64,000 nucleotides of DNA from Ignavibacteriota bacterium (GTDB lineage Bacteria; Bacteroidota; Ignavibacteria; UBA10030; SZUA-254), in NCBI GenBank assembly GCA_025358305.1, contig JANYJZ010000002.1:27027-91026 (forward strand), read 5' to 3'. The notes under the pieces were generated by a model that searched no databases, had not been told where the DNA came from, and saw only the letters and a list, made by a program, of their open reading frames with translations. Positions 42,775 to 50,949 of this stretch are shown in pieces (positions within the stretch are counted from its first letter, which is position 1; each line of letters starts with the position of its first letter). Position numbers and translations under genes: made by a program.

Positions 42775-43204
42775 CATACCTCTCATTGCTCGAGTTATTG
42801 CTCACATGCCGGGCTCTTCGGATGTAGCCTGAGGAGCAGTCTTGCTTTCTTCATTCCGTTCTGCTGATCTCGCGATCCTTCTCATTCATTGACGCACACA
42901 TTGACGCCATTCCTCTATCGGGCACGTGCGGCGGGAGCCCTGGATATGGCGCTCGGCGAGGCGAGCGGTCTTCCGGTCGATCGTTTCGGCGGCGGCGGGG
43001 GGGGGAACACCGGAGGCGTCTGACGATGCACATGAAGATCCTGCCATGCTCGTGCATTCCGGGTACCGATTCGACCTCTTCAATCCCCCATTTCGTCGAC
43101 TCGGGAGAGCGGTCTATCGCAACCGTGTGGCGGCGGAACGTCTTTTTCGCCATTATGCGTCATACCGCGTAATGCCGGTTCACGCAATCATTGGAGGAAG
43201 AGCA
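42775..43204. other. Stretch without a supported gene
   Basis: After the tRNA there is a GC-rich piece with several open but unconvincing frames. A run of about 30 codons at 42907-42995 (reading ARAAGALDMALGEASGLPVD) faintly recalls an enolase-superfamily fragment, but stops flank it. The ribosome-binding site of the next gene (GGAGGAAGAG at 43193-43202) lies at the end. Confidence 0.35.
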
Positions 43205-44299
43205 ATGTCGTTCGCAACGCACAGATCGATGGTTCTGCTTCTGCTCTGCCTGGCGTTCACGCTCAGGACCACAGGCCTTGGAATGATTCCCGACGAACAT
43301 TCCCGTCCGCAGAATGTACCGACGGCGACGTCAGGAGATCCGCCCCTACGGGTGCTCTTCATCGGAAACAGCCTGACCTATACGAATGACCTCCCGGGAA
43401 CGTTGACGGCGATCGGGACCTTGGGAAACCATGCCCTGAGTTGTGCGTCTGTGACGGGGCCGGGGTTTGCGCTCACCGATCATTTGGACGGGGGAAGCGA
43501 CGCCGTTGACGTCATACGTCAGGGTAACTGGACCTATGTCATCCTCCAACAGGGGCCGTCCTCGCTCCCCGAGAGCAGGGTCATCCTCGTCGACGCAACG
43601 ATCCGGTTTAACGTAGAAATTTGGGCGGTCGGCGCATCGACAGCGCTCTATATGGTCTGGCCGGACAAAAGCCGCTTGGCCTTTTTCGACGCGGTGCGGG
43701 ACAACTACAAGGCCGCCGCCGACACCGTCGGCGGGATCTTCTTGCCTGCAGGAGAAGCATGGCTCACTGCGTGGGCGAGCGATCCCTCGCTCGCGTTCTA
43801 CGGCGCAGATGATTTTCATCCGACGCCCCTGGCGACCTTTCTGGTTGCCCTTGTCATCTATGAGAGATTGACGGGAGCCGACGCGCGCGACCTCCCTCCG
43901 ATTGCGGTGGTCGCCGGCGACACTCTTGCCATCTCGAGCGAGACGGTCCGTCTGCTCCAAGCGGCCGCCCACACGACGAACGGACGGTACACGATCGCCG
44001 GAGTAAAAGACCCGCCGATCGGAGGGGACCTTCCGTCGATATTCGCGCTGCGCCAAAACTCACCAAACCCATGGAATCCGTCGACAACGATTCGGTACGA
44101 GCTTCCGCACGCTGGGCGCGTCAGGCTCGCATTGTTCAATCTCCTGGGTGAGCAGGTCCGCACGATCGTAGATGCGGACGAAACGGCGGGCTATTACACG
44201 GTAGGCGTCAATGCGGATGCTCTCCCGAGCGGAGTCTATTTCTATTCCCTTTCCGCCGGAGCATTCAGGGAAGTCAAGAAGATGCTGTTGATGAAATAG
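43205..44299 (+). CDS. T9SS-exported SGNH-like hydrolase
   Basis: The ATG at 43205 has a strong ribosome-binding site and starts a signal peptide (MSFATHRSMVLLLLCLAFTL), giving 364 residues. A longer in-frame extension to 42926 lacks such features. Residues 49-270 have the SGNH pattern: RVLFIGNSLTYTND (block I with GNS for GDS), WTYVILQQGPSSLPE (block with Gln and Gly) and GADDFHPTPLATFLVA (block V with Asp and His). Hydrolysis of an ester on a carbohydrate or lipid is likely. The C-terminal 80 residues are a type A sorting domain (FALRQNSPNPWNPSTTIRYE ... SGVYFYSLSAGAFREVKK). It lies between the intact tRNA and a decayed tRNA copy, while its composition resembles the main chromosome. Confidence 0.78.
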   Translation: MSFATHRSMVLLLLCLAFTLRTTGLGMIPDEHSRPQNVPTATSGDPPLRVLFIGNSLTYTNDLPGTLTAIGTLGNHALSCASVTGPGFALTDHLDGGSDAVDVIRQGNWTYVILQQGPSSLPESRVILVDATIRFNVEIWAVGASTALYMVWPDKSRLAFFDAVRDNYKAAADTVGGIFLPAGEAWLTAWASDPSLAFYGADDFHPTPLATFLVALVIYERLTGADARDLPPIAVVAGDTLAISSETVRLLQAAAHTTNGRYTIAGVKDPPIGGDLPSIFALRQNSPNPWNPSTTIRYELPHAGRVRLALFNLLGEQVRTIVDADETAGYYTVGVNADALPSGVYFYSLSAGAFREVKKMLLMK

Positions 44300-44314
44300 A
44301 GGGTTCGGAGGTCC

Positions 44315-44388
44315 GGGCCCTTCGTTCAGTTAACGAGAGGAGCTGACGCATGATCAGCGGGTCGCAGGTTCAAGTCCTGCAGGGCCCA
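44315..44388 (+). pseudogene. Decayed tRNA-like copy 2
   Basis: Again 74 bases without gaps relative to 42701-42774. The 3' half is identical over 37 bases (44353-44389 and 42739-42775), with intact T arm and acceptor end, and the CAT triplet is kept. The D loop has lost G18-G19 (AGTTAACGA), the D stem has a GG clash, and U33 is replaced by G. Position 9 is C, as in copy 1, while the intact gene has A. Confidence 0.65.
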
Positions 44389-44435
44389 CGAAGACCGGCG
44401 GTTCCAGGTCATGAGCCGGTGCATCTGCATTCATT

Positions 44436-44762
44436 TTACTTCCGCTTATAATCGCGCTCCAGCACCTCTAGGGTGATGATGCGGAGATTTGTCTTTCCGG
44501 CGGCATCGTCAGAGATGACACAATAGTACCTCGGCCTGCCGGCGGTCATATACTGGGCGCTCGGACTCTGGCCCAGGGCGATGATAAAATCCTGTTTTGC
44601 AAACCTCCCCGGATACCTCGTGTTCACATGGACCTCCTCGCCAGTGTAGAAGAGGTACGCTATATCCCCCAAGCCTTTCTTTTCATACTTGCCTGGCGAC
44701 GGAAGGTTCTTGCAGCCCTGGATCAGCACAGCCGTAAAAAGAAGACAGAGAAAGATTTTCAT
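44436..44762 (-). CDS. Small lipoprotein
   Basis: 108 residues. MKIFLCLLFTAVLIQGCKNL is a lipoprotein signal peptide with lipobox LIQGC, so Cys17 should be lipidated and the protein anchored to a membrane facing the periplasm. The mature part has YEKKGLGDIAYLFYTGEEVH and a basic C-terminus, with no known domain that I recognise. A ribosome-binding site GGGAG lies upstream of the ATG at 44762. Upstream it faces the end of the sigma-54 regulator gene, on the same strand, but about 230 bases with a short tandem repeat separate them. Confidence 0.72.
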   Translation of the reverse strand: MKIFLCLLFTAVLIQGCKNLPSPGKYEKKGLGDIAYLFYTGEEVHVNTRYPGRFAKQDFIIALGQSPSAQYMTAGRPRYYCVISDDAAGKTNLRIITLEVLERDYKRK

Positions 44763-44881
44763 AGAGAGCTCCCGTGACTGTTCAACAAGTGCCGATCGGC
44801 GATTCGTTGTATTGAAGCATTCCGGCCGAGAATATCGCCGGAAAAGTAGAGAATAATCGATCGATTGTCAAGGATGAATGT

Positions 44882-44915
44882 GTCCCGGATCGCGTGCAGT
44901 CCCGGATCGCGTGCA
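44882..44915. repeat. Tandem 17-base duplication
   Basis: GTCCCGGATCGCGTGCA occurs twice in direct succession (44882-44898 and 44899-44915), in the spacer between the lipoprotein gene and the regulator gene. Confidence 0.9.
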
Positions 44916-44995
44916 TCCTCCCCCCCCCGCACAACGCGGCCGCCAACGGCCTTGAACGGTGGATCTCTCCAAAAATTGGCGGATCCCGTTTCGGT

Positions 44996-46357
44996 TCACT
45001 GGTTCCTCGGGAGATTGTATCTCTTGAGTCTGTCGTAGAGCGTCGAGCGGTCGATCCCGAGGATCGTGGCGGCTTCCTTGATGTTGCCATGCGTTCTGTG
45101 GAGCGTCGTCGTGATGACCCGGTTCTCGATCTCCTCCATCGTCAGCTGCGGCGGGACGGCCCAGGCCTCGCGTTCAGGAGTATGGTTGACGAACGCAAAG
45201 TCCTCCTCGGCCAGGACCCGAGACTTGCTGGTGACCATCGCGCGCTCGACGGCATTCTCCAGCTCGCGGACGTTGCCCGGCCAGTTGTGGTTCAGAAGCC
45301 GCTTCAAGGCCCCCTCGGAAATGTCGATGATCTCCTTTCCGAGCTCATGGCTCAAGTGCTCGATGAAGTGGTGGGCGAGAAGGGGGATGTCCTCCCCGCG
45401 CTCGCGCAGGGGAGGGATGTGGATATTGATGACATTCAGCCGGTAGAACAGGTCGTCGCGGAACGTGCGGTCGCGCACGGCCGCCTCAAGGTCCTTATTC
45501 GTCGCCGCGATGATGCGGACATCGACGTTGATCTGCTCCGTCCCTCCGACCCGGTAGAGCGTCCGCTCCTGGAGGACGCGCAGGAGGTCGATCTGCACCT
45601 TTGGCGAGATGTCCCCGATCTCGTCCAGGAAGATCGTCCCGCCGTCGGCAAGTTCGAACTTCCCCTTCTTCTGGGAAGAGGCGCCTGTGAACGACCCCTT
45701 CTCATGGCCGAACAGCTCTGACTCCAGGAGCGATTCCGCGAGCGCGGCGCAGGAGACGCCGATGAACGGCTTGTGGGCCCTCTCCCCGGAGTAGTGGATC
45801 GCCCGGGCGATGAGCTCTTTCCCGGTCCCGCTCTCTCCCTGGATGAGGACCGTGCTCCTAAGGCTCGAGATCTCCCTGATCAACGTGAAGATGTCGAGCA
45901 TCTTCGCATTCTTGCTGATGATGTCGCAGAAGCTATACTGCTTCAGGAGCTTCTTGCGGAGGATCGAGTTCTCGCGCTGAAGGTTCTTCACCTTGATGAT
46001 CCTGCTCACCAGGAGAGAGATCTCTTCCGGGTTACAGGGCTTGACGATGTACTCCTGGGCCCCCTCCTTCATCGCCGTGATGGCCGTGTCCACCGTGGCG
46101 TAGGCGGTGACGATGATGACCGATGCCTCGGGCTGGATCTTCTTGATCTCCATCATCGTCTCGATCCCGTCGACGCCCCCAGGCATCTTGAGATCGATGA
46201 AGCAGATGGCGTACTCCTTTTCGCGCGCTCGGTCCACCCCTTCCTTGCCGCACGTCGCGGTGTCGACCGCGAACCCGTCCTCGCGGAGCCATGCTGCCAG
46301 TGATTCCCGCATAATCTCCTCGTCGTCAACGACCAAGATGTTCCAATGGGTCTTCAT
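44996..46357 (-). CDS. NtrC-type sigma-54-dependent response regulator
   Basis: 453 residues. Receiver domain 5-120 with acidic pocket DDE (11-13), phospho-acceptor Asp55, Thr84 and Lys106. AAA+ domain: Walker A GESGTGKE (174-181), a GSFTGA loop (221-226, a Gly-Ser variant of the sigma-54-contacting GAFTGA), Walker B GGTIFLDEIG (239-248), and the arginine-finger region FRDDLFYRLNV. The C-terminal Fis-type helix-turn-helix (NIKEAATILGIDRSTLYDRL) binds enhancer DNA. Its start overlaps the stop of the archaemetzincin gene (ATGA), so it is coupled to it and to the sensor kinase. The sigma-54 promoter at 48971-48988 upstream of the divergent respiratory operon is the natural target. Confidence 0.95.
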   Translation of the reverse strand: MKTHWNILVVDDEEIMRESLAAWLREDGFAVDTATCGKEGVDRAREKEYAICFIDLKMPGGVDGIETMMEIKKIQPEASVIIVTAYATVDTAITAMKEGAQEYIVKPCNPEEISLLVSRIIKVKNLQRENSILRKKLLKQYSFCDIISKNAKMLDIFTLIREISSLRSTVLIQGESGTGKELIARAIHYSGERAHKPFIGVSCAALAESLLESELFGHEKGSFTGASSQKKGKFELADGGTIFLDEIGDISPKVQIDLLRVLQERTLYRVGGTEQINVDVRIIAATNKDLEAAVRDRTFRDDLFYRLNVINIHIPPLRERGEDIPLLAHHFIEHLSHELGKEIIDISEGALKRLLNHNWPGNVRELENAVERAMVTSKSRVLAEEDFAFVNHTPEREAWAVPPQLTMEEIENRVITTTLHRTHGNIKEAATILGIDRSTLYDRLKRYNLPRNQ

Positions 46358-46929
46358 AGTCTCTTCTCCGTCTGCAATAAGGTGCGATGGTTGGCTTTCA
46401 GAAGCGTTTCTTCAAGAAGGATCGAACAGCTCTTGCAGAGCTCCTCGGTCTTTCCGTCAACTTGGAAGATGGTGTTCGACAGCGACATCGGGCATCGGGC
46501 GTTCGGACAGTGCGTCAGGCCGAAGGTATGACCGATCTCGTGCACCGCCTCTTTGATGGCCCGGGCCATGGAGAGCTCCGGCTGCTCCGGCCGCTGGTAG
46601 TATTCCTGGCTCAGGCGCGCCAGTGAGATGAGGGCTACTCGGCCGTTGAACTGGGCATGGCCGAAGACGAAGCTGAGCATCGGAATGAAGAGGTCGCGAT
46701 CGGTCACCGCCAGCACGCGCGCTGGCCCCGCCGGGATCGCCGTGATGAGCTTTGCGAGTATCCGGGCGGAACTATACTGGTTGCGCTGCGCGTCGAATGC
46801 ATAGGCCGGTGCGGGAAGCGGAGCAAGGGTCCGGATATCAAGGTCATAGACCTTCCAGAGAGCATCGGCAAGTGCCGCCATCGTTGTCGGTGCGATGTCA
46901 CCGAGCGCGATGAGGGAGAGGGCGTTCAC
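46354..46929 (-). CDS. Archaemetzincin-type zinc metalloprotease
   Basis: 191 residues with the consensus zinc site HEIGHTFGLTH (130-140), directly followed by Cys141 and the second zinc set C-x4-C-x-M (146-148) and C-x2-C (165-168). This is the archaemetzincin (AMZ) signature: a catalytic zinc held by three His and a structural zinc held by four Cys, with the Met turn. There is no signal peptide, so it is cytosolic. Physiological substrates of bacterial AMZ proteins are not known. It sits between sensor kinase and response regulator and overlaps both genes by four bases, which strongly suggests that it belongs to the signalling unit, perhaps for proteolytic control. That is an inference. Confidence 0.93.
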   Translation of the reverse strand: MNALSLIALGDIAPTTMAALADALWKVYDLDIRTLAPLPAPAYAFDAQRNQYSSARILAKLITAIPAGPARVLAVTDRDLFIPMLSFVFGHAQFNGRVALISLARLSQEYYQRPEQPELSMARAIKEAVHEIGHTFGLTHCPNARCPMSLSNTIFQVDGKTEELCKSCSILLEETLLKANHRTLLQTEKRL

Positions 46930-48572
46930 GCCGGATGCTCCGTCGCGATCTGCGCCGGTACGCTGTCGACCGGGAGCCGCACCGTGAAGGTCGTGCCGGC
47001 GCCAACGACGCTCTTCACCTCGATATCACCCTTGTGCGAATCGATGATGCCGTAGACGACGGCTAGGCCGAGCCCGACACCCTTGCCGTCCCCCTTCGTC
47101 GTAAAGAACGGGTCGAAGATCTTGCCCCGGTGTTCGTCCGGGATGCCTTCGCCGTTGTCGGCGACCTCAAAGACGAGTTCCCGTCCGTCACCCTCGAGGA
47201 AGGTCCGGAGCCGCACCCTTGCGTCCGGCTTATTCTGCGACGCCTCGGCGCCGTTCATGAGGAGGTTGATCACCACCTGTTGGAGCTGGGAGCCGTCGCA
47301 GTTGATGGGAGGGATCGCCTTGTCGAGATCAAGGTCCACCGCCACGTTCATGAGCCGGAGCTTGTGCCCGACGAGGTTGACGGTCGTGACGACGATGGCG
47401 TTGAAGTCATTACGGGAGCGCTGAGGCTTCGACCGCCGGGAGAACGCCAGCAGGTCCTGGACGATCCGTCCCACGCGCGAGGTCTCGTTGACGACCTGGC
47501 CGAGGTACCGGCGGAACTCCGGGATGCGCTCCTTCGGGATCCCGTCCTCCTTGACGATCCGCTGCATGAGCATGGAGAGGTTCAGGACGCCCGAGAGCGG
47601 GTTGTTGATCTCGTGGGCGACGCTTGCCGAGAGCTGTCCGAGCGAGGCCAGGCGGTCGCTCTGGAGGAGCTTGAGCTGGGCGACGGAGAGCTGTTCGGAC
47701 CGTTCCTTCACCTTCGATTCAAGGCTTTGGGTGAATCGGTTGATCTCGCCAAGCGCCTCCTTGAGCCGGAGCCGCATCGTCTCGAACGATGCGGCAAGCT
47801 CGTCAAGTTCCTCGCTCGAATGGATCGTCACCGGCGTGTCGAGCTGCATCGCGCTCACGGCGCGCGTCCCCACGATGAGCTGCCGGATGGGGGACTCGAT
47901 GACGCGCTTGGTGAAGTAAATGATGAAGAGGCTCATGAGGAGGACGATGCACGTGGTGATCAAGACCACGCGGCCCCGGAGCGCCTGCATCTGCGCGTCG
48001 ACCCTGTCGAGTGTGAGGGTCACGTCGAGCACGCCGAGGACGGTCATCGAGGCGGGGTGGGAGTGGCACTCCGCATTGCTGCAGGAGGCCTCGTTGTAGA
48101 TCGGCGTGATCATGCCGAGCTTGCGCCGGCCGTCCGGGGACGTGAAGACACGTACGCGCGAGGGGACGTCCACCTTGACGAGCGGCTGGAGCGCACTGTG
48201 ACACATGTAGCACGCCTCCCCATACTTGTCGACGCCGCCGCTGTCGGCCTCGGCCGTTGAGTACATGATCCTCCCTTCCTTGTTGAAGATCCGGATCCGG
48301 CTGATCCCCTGCTTCTGAGCGATGGTCTGCATCGTCTGATAGGCGTCGCCCCGCTTGTCGGCGAGCATGGCATGCCACGTCGCACTCGTGATGCTGCCGG
48401 AGAGCTGGTCCGCGCCGATCATCATCGCCTCGAGGAGCTGGCGTTCCTGCGTGACGACGTGGACGTAGCTGGCAACGGCGCCGACGCAGCTCATGATGAT
48501 GGTGAAGGAGAGGATGAGTTTTTGGGAAAGCTTCTTCGGCATGAACCGCCACGTCAGGGCTTTCATAAACAT
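46926..48572 (-). CDS. Membrane histidine kinase with periplasmic c-type haem motifs
   Basis: I choose the ATG at 48572 ([19 protein letters not shown]), giving 548 residues; an in-frame ATG at 48644 would add a hydrophilic leader, and one at 48566 is also possible. Helix 1 spans about 17-40, a periplasmic domain 41-200 and helix 2 about 202-221, followed by HAMP, a dimerisation helix with [12 protein letters not shown] (His320), and an ATPase domain with N-box [10 protein letters not shown] and G-boxes DNGEGIPD and [12 protein letters not shown]. The periplasmic part has a CxxCH site CYMCH (121-125) and CSNAECH (164-170, C-x4-CH), so it may bind one or two haems covalently, sensing redox state or a gas. 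The gene begins a three-gene overlapping unit with the archaemetzincin and the regulator. Confidence 0.92.
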   Translation of the reverse strand: MFMKALTWRFMPKKLSQKLILSFTIIMSCVGAVASYVHVVTQERQLLEAMMIGADQLSGSITSATWHAMLADKRGDAYQTMQTIAQKQGISRIRIFNKEGRIMYSTAEADSGGVDKYGEACYMCHSALQPLVKVDVPSRVRVFTSPDGRRKLGMITPIYNEASCSNAECHSHPASMTVLGVLDVTLTLDRVDAQMQALRGRVVLITTCIVLLMSLFIIYFTKRVIESPIRQLIVGTRAVSAMQLDTPVTIHSSEELDELAASFETMRLRLKEALGEINRFTQSLESKVKERSEQLSVAQLKLLQSDRLASLGQLSASVAHEINNPLSGVLNLSMLMQRIVKEDGIPKERIPEFRRYLGQVVNETSRVGRIVQDLLAFSRRSKPQRSRNDFNAIVVTTVNLVGHKLRLMNVAVDLDLDKAIPPINCDGSQLQQVVINLLMNGAEASQNKPDARVRLRTFLEGDGRELVFEVADNGEGIPDEHRGKIFDPFFTTKGDGKGVGLGLAVVYGIIDSHKGDIEVKSVVGAGTTFTVRLPVDSVPAQIATEHPA

Positions 48573-48760
48573 GTCAGGTCGTGTCCTTTGAGATGAGTGG
48601 GACTTTCCCACATAGTGCATCAACCGTGCCAGCCCTGCGTTCAATGCATCCGCTCAGAACCCGCGATTCCGGACCCCGTTCGGCCTGATTCCTTGGTCTT
48701 TCAGGAGGCGTCGTGAAGGGGGGAATGAGCGGTGTTGAGATATGCAACAGTGGCCGCCCC

Positions 48761-48884
48761 TGTAGGAAGTCCCGACATGCCATCGAGGCTCTCGGAAGGC
48801 TCTACATACGCGTCAATCAACGTTGTGGGCTCCCAAGCGGGCAGTGTAGGGTTTTCCTACGCGCTGTGTTGCTTTTTCCTACAC
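48761..48884 (+). promoter_or_regulatory. Candidate enhancer sites for the sigma-54 regulator
   Basis: The motif TGTAGG(A) and its complement recur: TGTAGGAA at 48761-48768, the palindrome GTAGG-N5-CCTAC at 48846-48860, and TTTTTCCTACA at 48873-48883. They lie about 90-220 bases upstream of the sigma-54 promoter, the normal range for NtrC-type enhancers, and they may also control the divergent kinase operon. Confidence 0.5.
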
Positions 48885-48970
48885 CGCAGGTGTCGGCGAG
48901 CAGCGCGGTCCCGGCCTCGTTTCCGCTCTATCTCCTCATGTGGGAGTGACTTCTGGTGCAGCGCGCGAGT

Positions 48971-48988
48971 AAGGCACGCTTCTTGCCT
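48971..48988 (+). promoter_or_regulatory. Sigma-54 promoter of the respiratory operon
   Basis: AAGGCACGCTTCTTGCCT contains GGCACG and TTGC with the required spacing: GG at 48973-48974 and GC at 48985-48986, ten bases between the pairs. This fits the TGGCACG-N4-TTGC consensus except for the first T. Transcription should start near 48998, about 60 bases before the ATG at 49057. Confidence 0.82.
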
Positions 48989-49056
48989 TTGAGGCGTGTA
49001 CAACGGATCCCCGCAATGACAGAGCGGACAGTACCACCGATAGAAGGAGAACGATC

Positions 49057-49356
49057 ATGTTAGAATTCTTTAGCTCTGAGACCTCCTGGCTGACGATGAC
49101 GAACATCGCGCTGGGAGCGGTAACGCTCGCGTGCCTGATTGCGGTGGCGCGCACGGCGATCATGGAACTGGCCGACCGCGCACGCGCCAAGGCGGGCGCC
49201 CGCGCCGGGTGGCAGGACGACCATGCGTTCGTGTTCTCCGATCTCGGCATCACGATGGCCGACGGCGGCGAGCCGATCGACGAGTGGGAACGGAAATCGC
49301 GGAAGCCGTCCGGCGAGAAGGATGAGCCGGAGCATCCTGCTTCCGGTCCGCAGTGA
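49057..49356 (+). CDS. Small membrane protein, first gene of the respiratory operon
   Basis: 99 residues with one hydrophobic helix (TMTNIALGAVTLACLIAVA, about 13-31), then a charged cytosolic tail with ADRARAKAGARAG, HAFVFSDLGITMADGG and a hydrophilic Pro/Glu-rich end. A good ribosome-binding site (AGAAGGAG) precedes the ATG, and the sigma-54 promoter lies about 70 bases upstream. No homologous family comes to mind. Its position as first gene of an operon for a quinone-linked complex suggests a role as accessory or assembly subunit. Confidence 0.7.
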   Translation: MLEFFSSETSWLTMTNIALGAVTLACLIAVARTAIMELADRARAKAGARAGWQDDHAFVFSDLGITMADGGEPIDEWERKSRKPSGEKDEPEHPASGPQ

Positions 49357-49384
49357 ACCGTTACCTTTTGAAGCGAGGTTGACC

Positions 49385-50359
49385 ATGCGGTGTCCGTATT
49401 TGCGGGAAGCTCAGGTCAAGTCGTGCAGCGCTGCGGCGTATAGAAAATTCATCGTCCGCAATGCCGGCAATTCCGAGAATGAGCGCTGCTCGTCCTCGGC
49501 GTACGTGGATTGTCCCGTGGCGCGGGAGCATATCGAGGAGAACCCGAGCATCGATCACTGTCCGTTCCTTCACGAATCGCTCGTACAATATTGCGCCGTG
49601 GCGGCCGTTCCGACGTACATCCCTTACACGGAGTCCGGGCTCTCCCGATGCGGCACGGACGGCTACTCCTACTGCGAGCTCTTTGCCGAATTGGAACACG
49701 CTGTGGGCGAGTCGGCCGTACCGCCCCCTAGGGAAGGGTCCGATGCAACGGCTCAGATCGTCCTCGCGGAGCCCACGGTTGACGGTCTCGCCGTCCCAAT
49801 CGGGCTCTGGTACGCGCCGAACCATATGTGGCTCGATGCAAGCGAGGACGGGACCTACCACGTGGGGATCGACTCGTTCATGGCCAGGGCGCTCGGCACG
49901 CTGGATGCCGTATCGTTTCTCACGATGACCGGCCTGCAGCGGCCGGCGGTCGTCTTCTCCGTCCGGGGCGTCGATCTTCAAGCCGTGTTCCCCGCGGAGA
50001 TCTCGATCCGAAAGGCGAACACGTATCTCCGAACGAACCCGTCAAAGGTCCTCGCCGACCCGTTCGGTCATGGATGGCTCTTCGAGGGGCGCAAGGGGAG
50101 GCCCGCAAGTCGGGAACGTGTGCCGGAAGGGCTCATCCCGGGAAAAGATGCTGCTCGGTGGATGAGCCTCGAACTGCGCCGTCTGACGGCATTTGCTCGT
50201 GAGCTCTCGGAGCGCCCCGACGCGCACGGCACGATCTGCATGGCCGACGGGGGAACGCTCCAGGACGGGGTTTGCCGCTCGCTCGACCGCGAGGGAGTCT
50301 TGCGGCTTTGGAACGAGTTCTTTTCCCCCTACGCCCACCGCATGAAGGTGTCCCGATGA
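49385..50359 (+). CDS. Duplicated cysteine module fused to a GcvH-like domain
   Basis: The ATG at 49385 (MRCPYLREAQVKSC) is chosen because it begins the cysteine module; the open frame further upstream overlaps the previous gene. 324 residues. Two copies of a module of about 50 residues have Cys 3-14-35-43 and 59-70-89-97 (C-x10-C-x18/20-C-x7-C), with matching starts CPYLREAQVKSC and CPFLHESLVQYC, so metal or Fe-S binding is likely. From about 140 to 255 a glycine-cleavage-H-like (lipoyl-type) fold follows: APNHMWLDASEDGTYHVGI and, at the lipoyl site, VFSVRGVDLQ, where Arg194 stands in place of the lysine. The end of this fold reads DPFGHGWLFEG. It cannot be lipoylated in the usual way. The stop overlaps the next start. 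Confidence 0.78.
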   Translation: MRCPYLREAQVKSCSAAAYRKFIVRNAGNSENERCSSSAYVDCPVAREHIEENPSIDHCPFLHESLVQYCAVAAVPTYIPYTESGLSRCGTDGYSYCELFAELEHAVGESAVPPPREGSDATAQIVLAEPTVDGLAVPIGLWYAPNHMWLDASEDGTYHVGIDSFMARALGTLDAVSFLTMTGLQRPAVVFSVRGVDLQAVFPAEISIRKANTYLRTNPSKVLADPFGHGWLFEGRKGRPASRERVPEGLIPGKDAARWMSLELRRLTAFARELSERPDAHGTICMADGGTLQDGVCRSLDREGVLRLWNEFFSPYAHRMKVSR

Positions 50360-50940
50360 CAAGAGGTTGGATCATGTTCGGTTCTGGCCTCGCCCTGGCG
50401 CTCTTTGCAGGATGGTACGGCTTTCCCCGGATCCTCTACAGGAGCGAGACGCAGCCGCTGCAGTTCAGTCACGCCGTGCATGCGGGAGAAAAGGCGGGGA
50501 TGGCGTGCGGGGATTGCCACGTCCTCGACGCCGCCGGACGGTTCCACGGCATCCCCGGCACGGCGAAATGCGCCGAGTGCCACAGTGCGCCACTGGGCGA
50601 CTCGAAGGAAGAAAAGATGCTCGTCGACGACTACGTCACGCCGTCGAAGGAGCTCCCGTGGCGCGTCTACTCGCGCCAGCCGGACAACGCGTACTTCCCG
50701 CATGCCGCGCACGTCGCACTGGCGAAGATCCCCTGCGCCGAGTGCCACGGCCCCTACGGTCAGTCCGAAGCGCCGCGTGTCTACGAAGTGAACCGGATCA
50801 CGGGTTACAGCCGTGACATATGGGGCCCCAACATCTCCGGGATCGCTTCCCACCCGTGGGAAGGGATGAAGATGGACCGCTGCGTCACGTGCCACGCCAC
50901 GCACGGCCGCAGAGACGGATGCATCGACTGCCACAAGTAG
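50356..50940 (+). CDS. Membrane-anchored pentahaem cytochrome c (QrcA-like)
   Basis: The ATG at 50356 overlaps the previous stop (ATGA) and starts a 194-residue protein with an N-terminal membrane anchor (WIMFGSGLALALFAGWYGF). Five CxxCH haem sites are visible: CGDCH (51), CAECH (72), CAECH (127), CVTCH (176) and CIDCH (189), with FSHAVHAG and FPHAAHVAL supplying distal His ligands. The protein should face the periplasm and pass electrons between soluble cytochromes and the complex. Qrc cytochrome subunits have six haems in sulfate reducers, whereas alternative complex III ActA usually has five, so the type is not settled by count alone. The following B-C-D gene order agrees with Qrc. Confidence 0.88.
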   Translation: MTRGWIMFGSGLALALFAGWYGFPRILYRSETQPLQFSHAVHAGEKAGMACGDCHVLDAAGRFHGIPGTAKCAECHSAPLGDSKEEKMLVDDYVTPSKELPWRVYSRQPDNAYFPHAAHVALAKIPCAECHGPYGQSEAPRVYEVNRITGYSRDIWGPNISGIASHPWEGMKMDRCVTCHATHGRRDGCIDCHK

Positions 50941-50949
50941 GAATGACGT

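Noticed and set aside
42907..42995. Fragment of an enolase-superfamily enzyme
   Set aside because: Only about 30 codons with weak resemblance, flanked by stops. Not enough to call a pseudogene.
42739..44389. A mobile element with 37-bp direct repeats as attachment sites
   Set aside because: The similarity to the tRNA extends over the full 74 bases rather than only its 3' end, and no integrase is present. A decayed tandem tRNA gene explains it as well.
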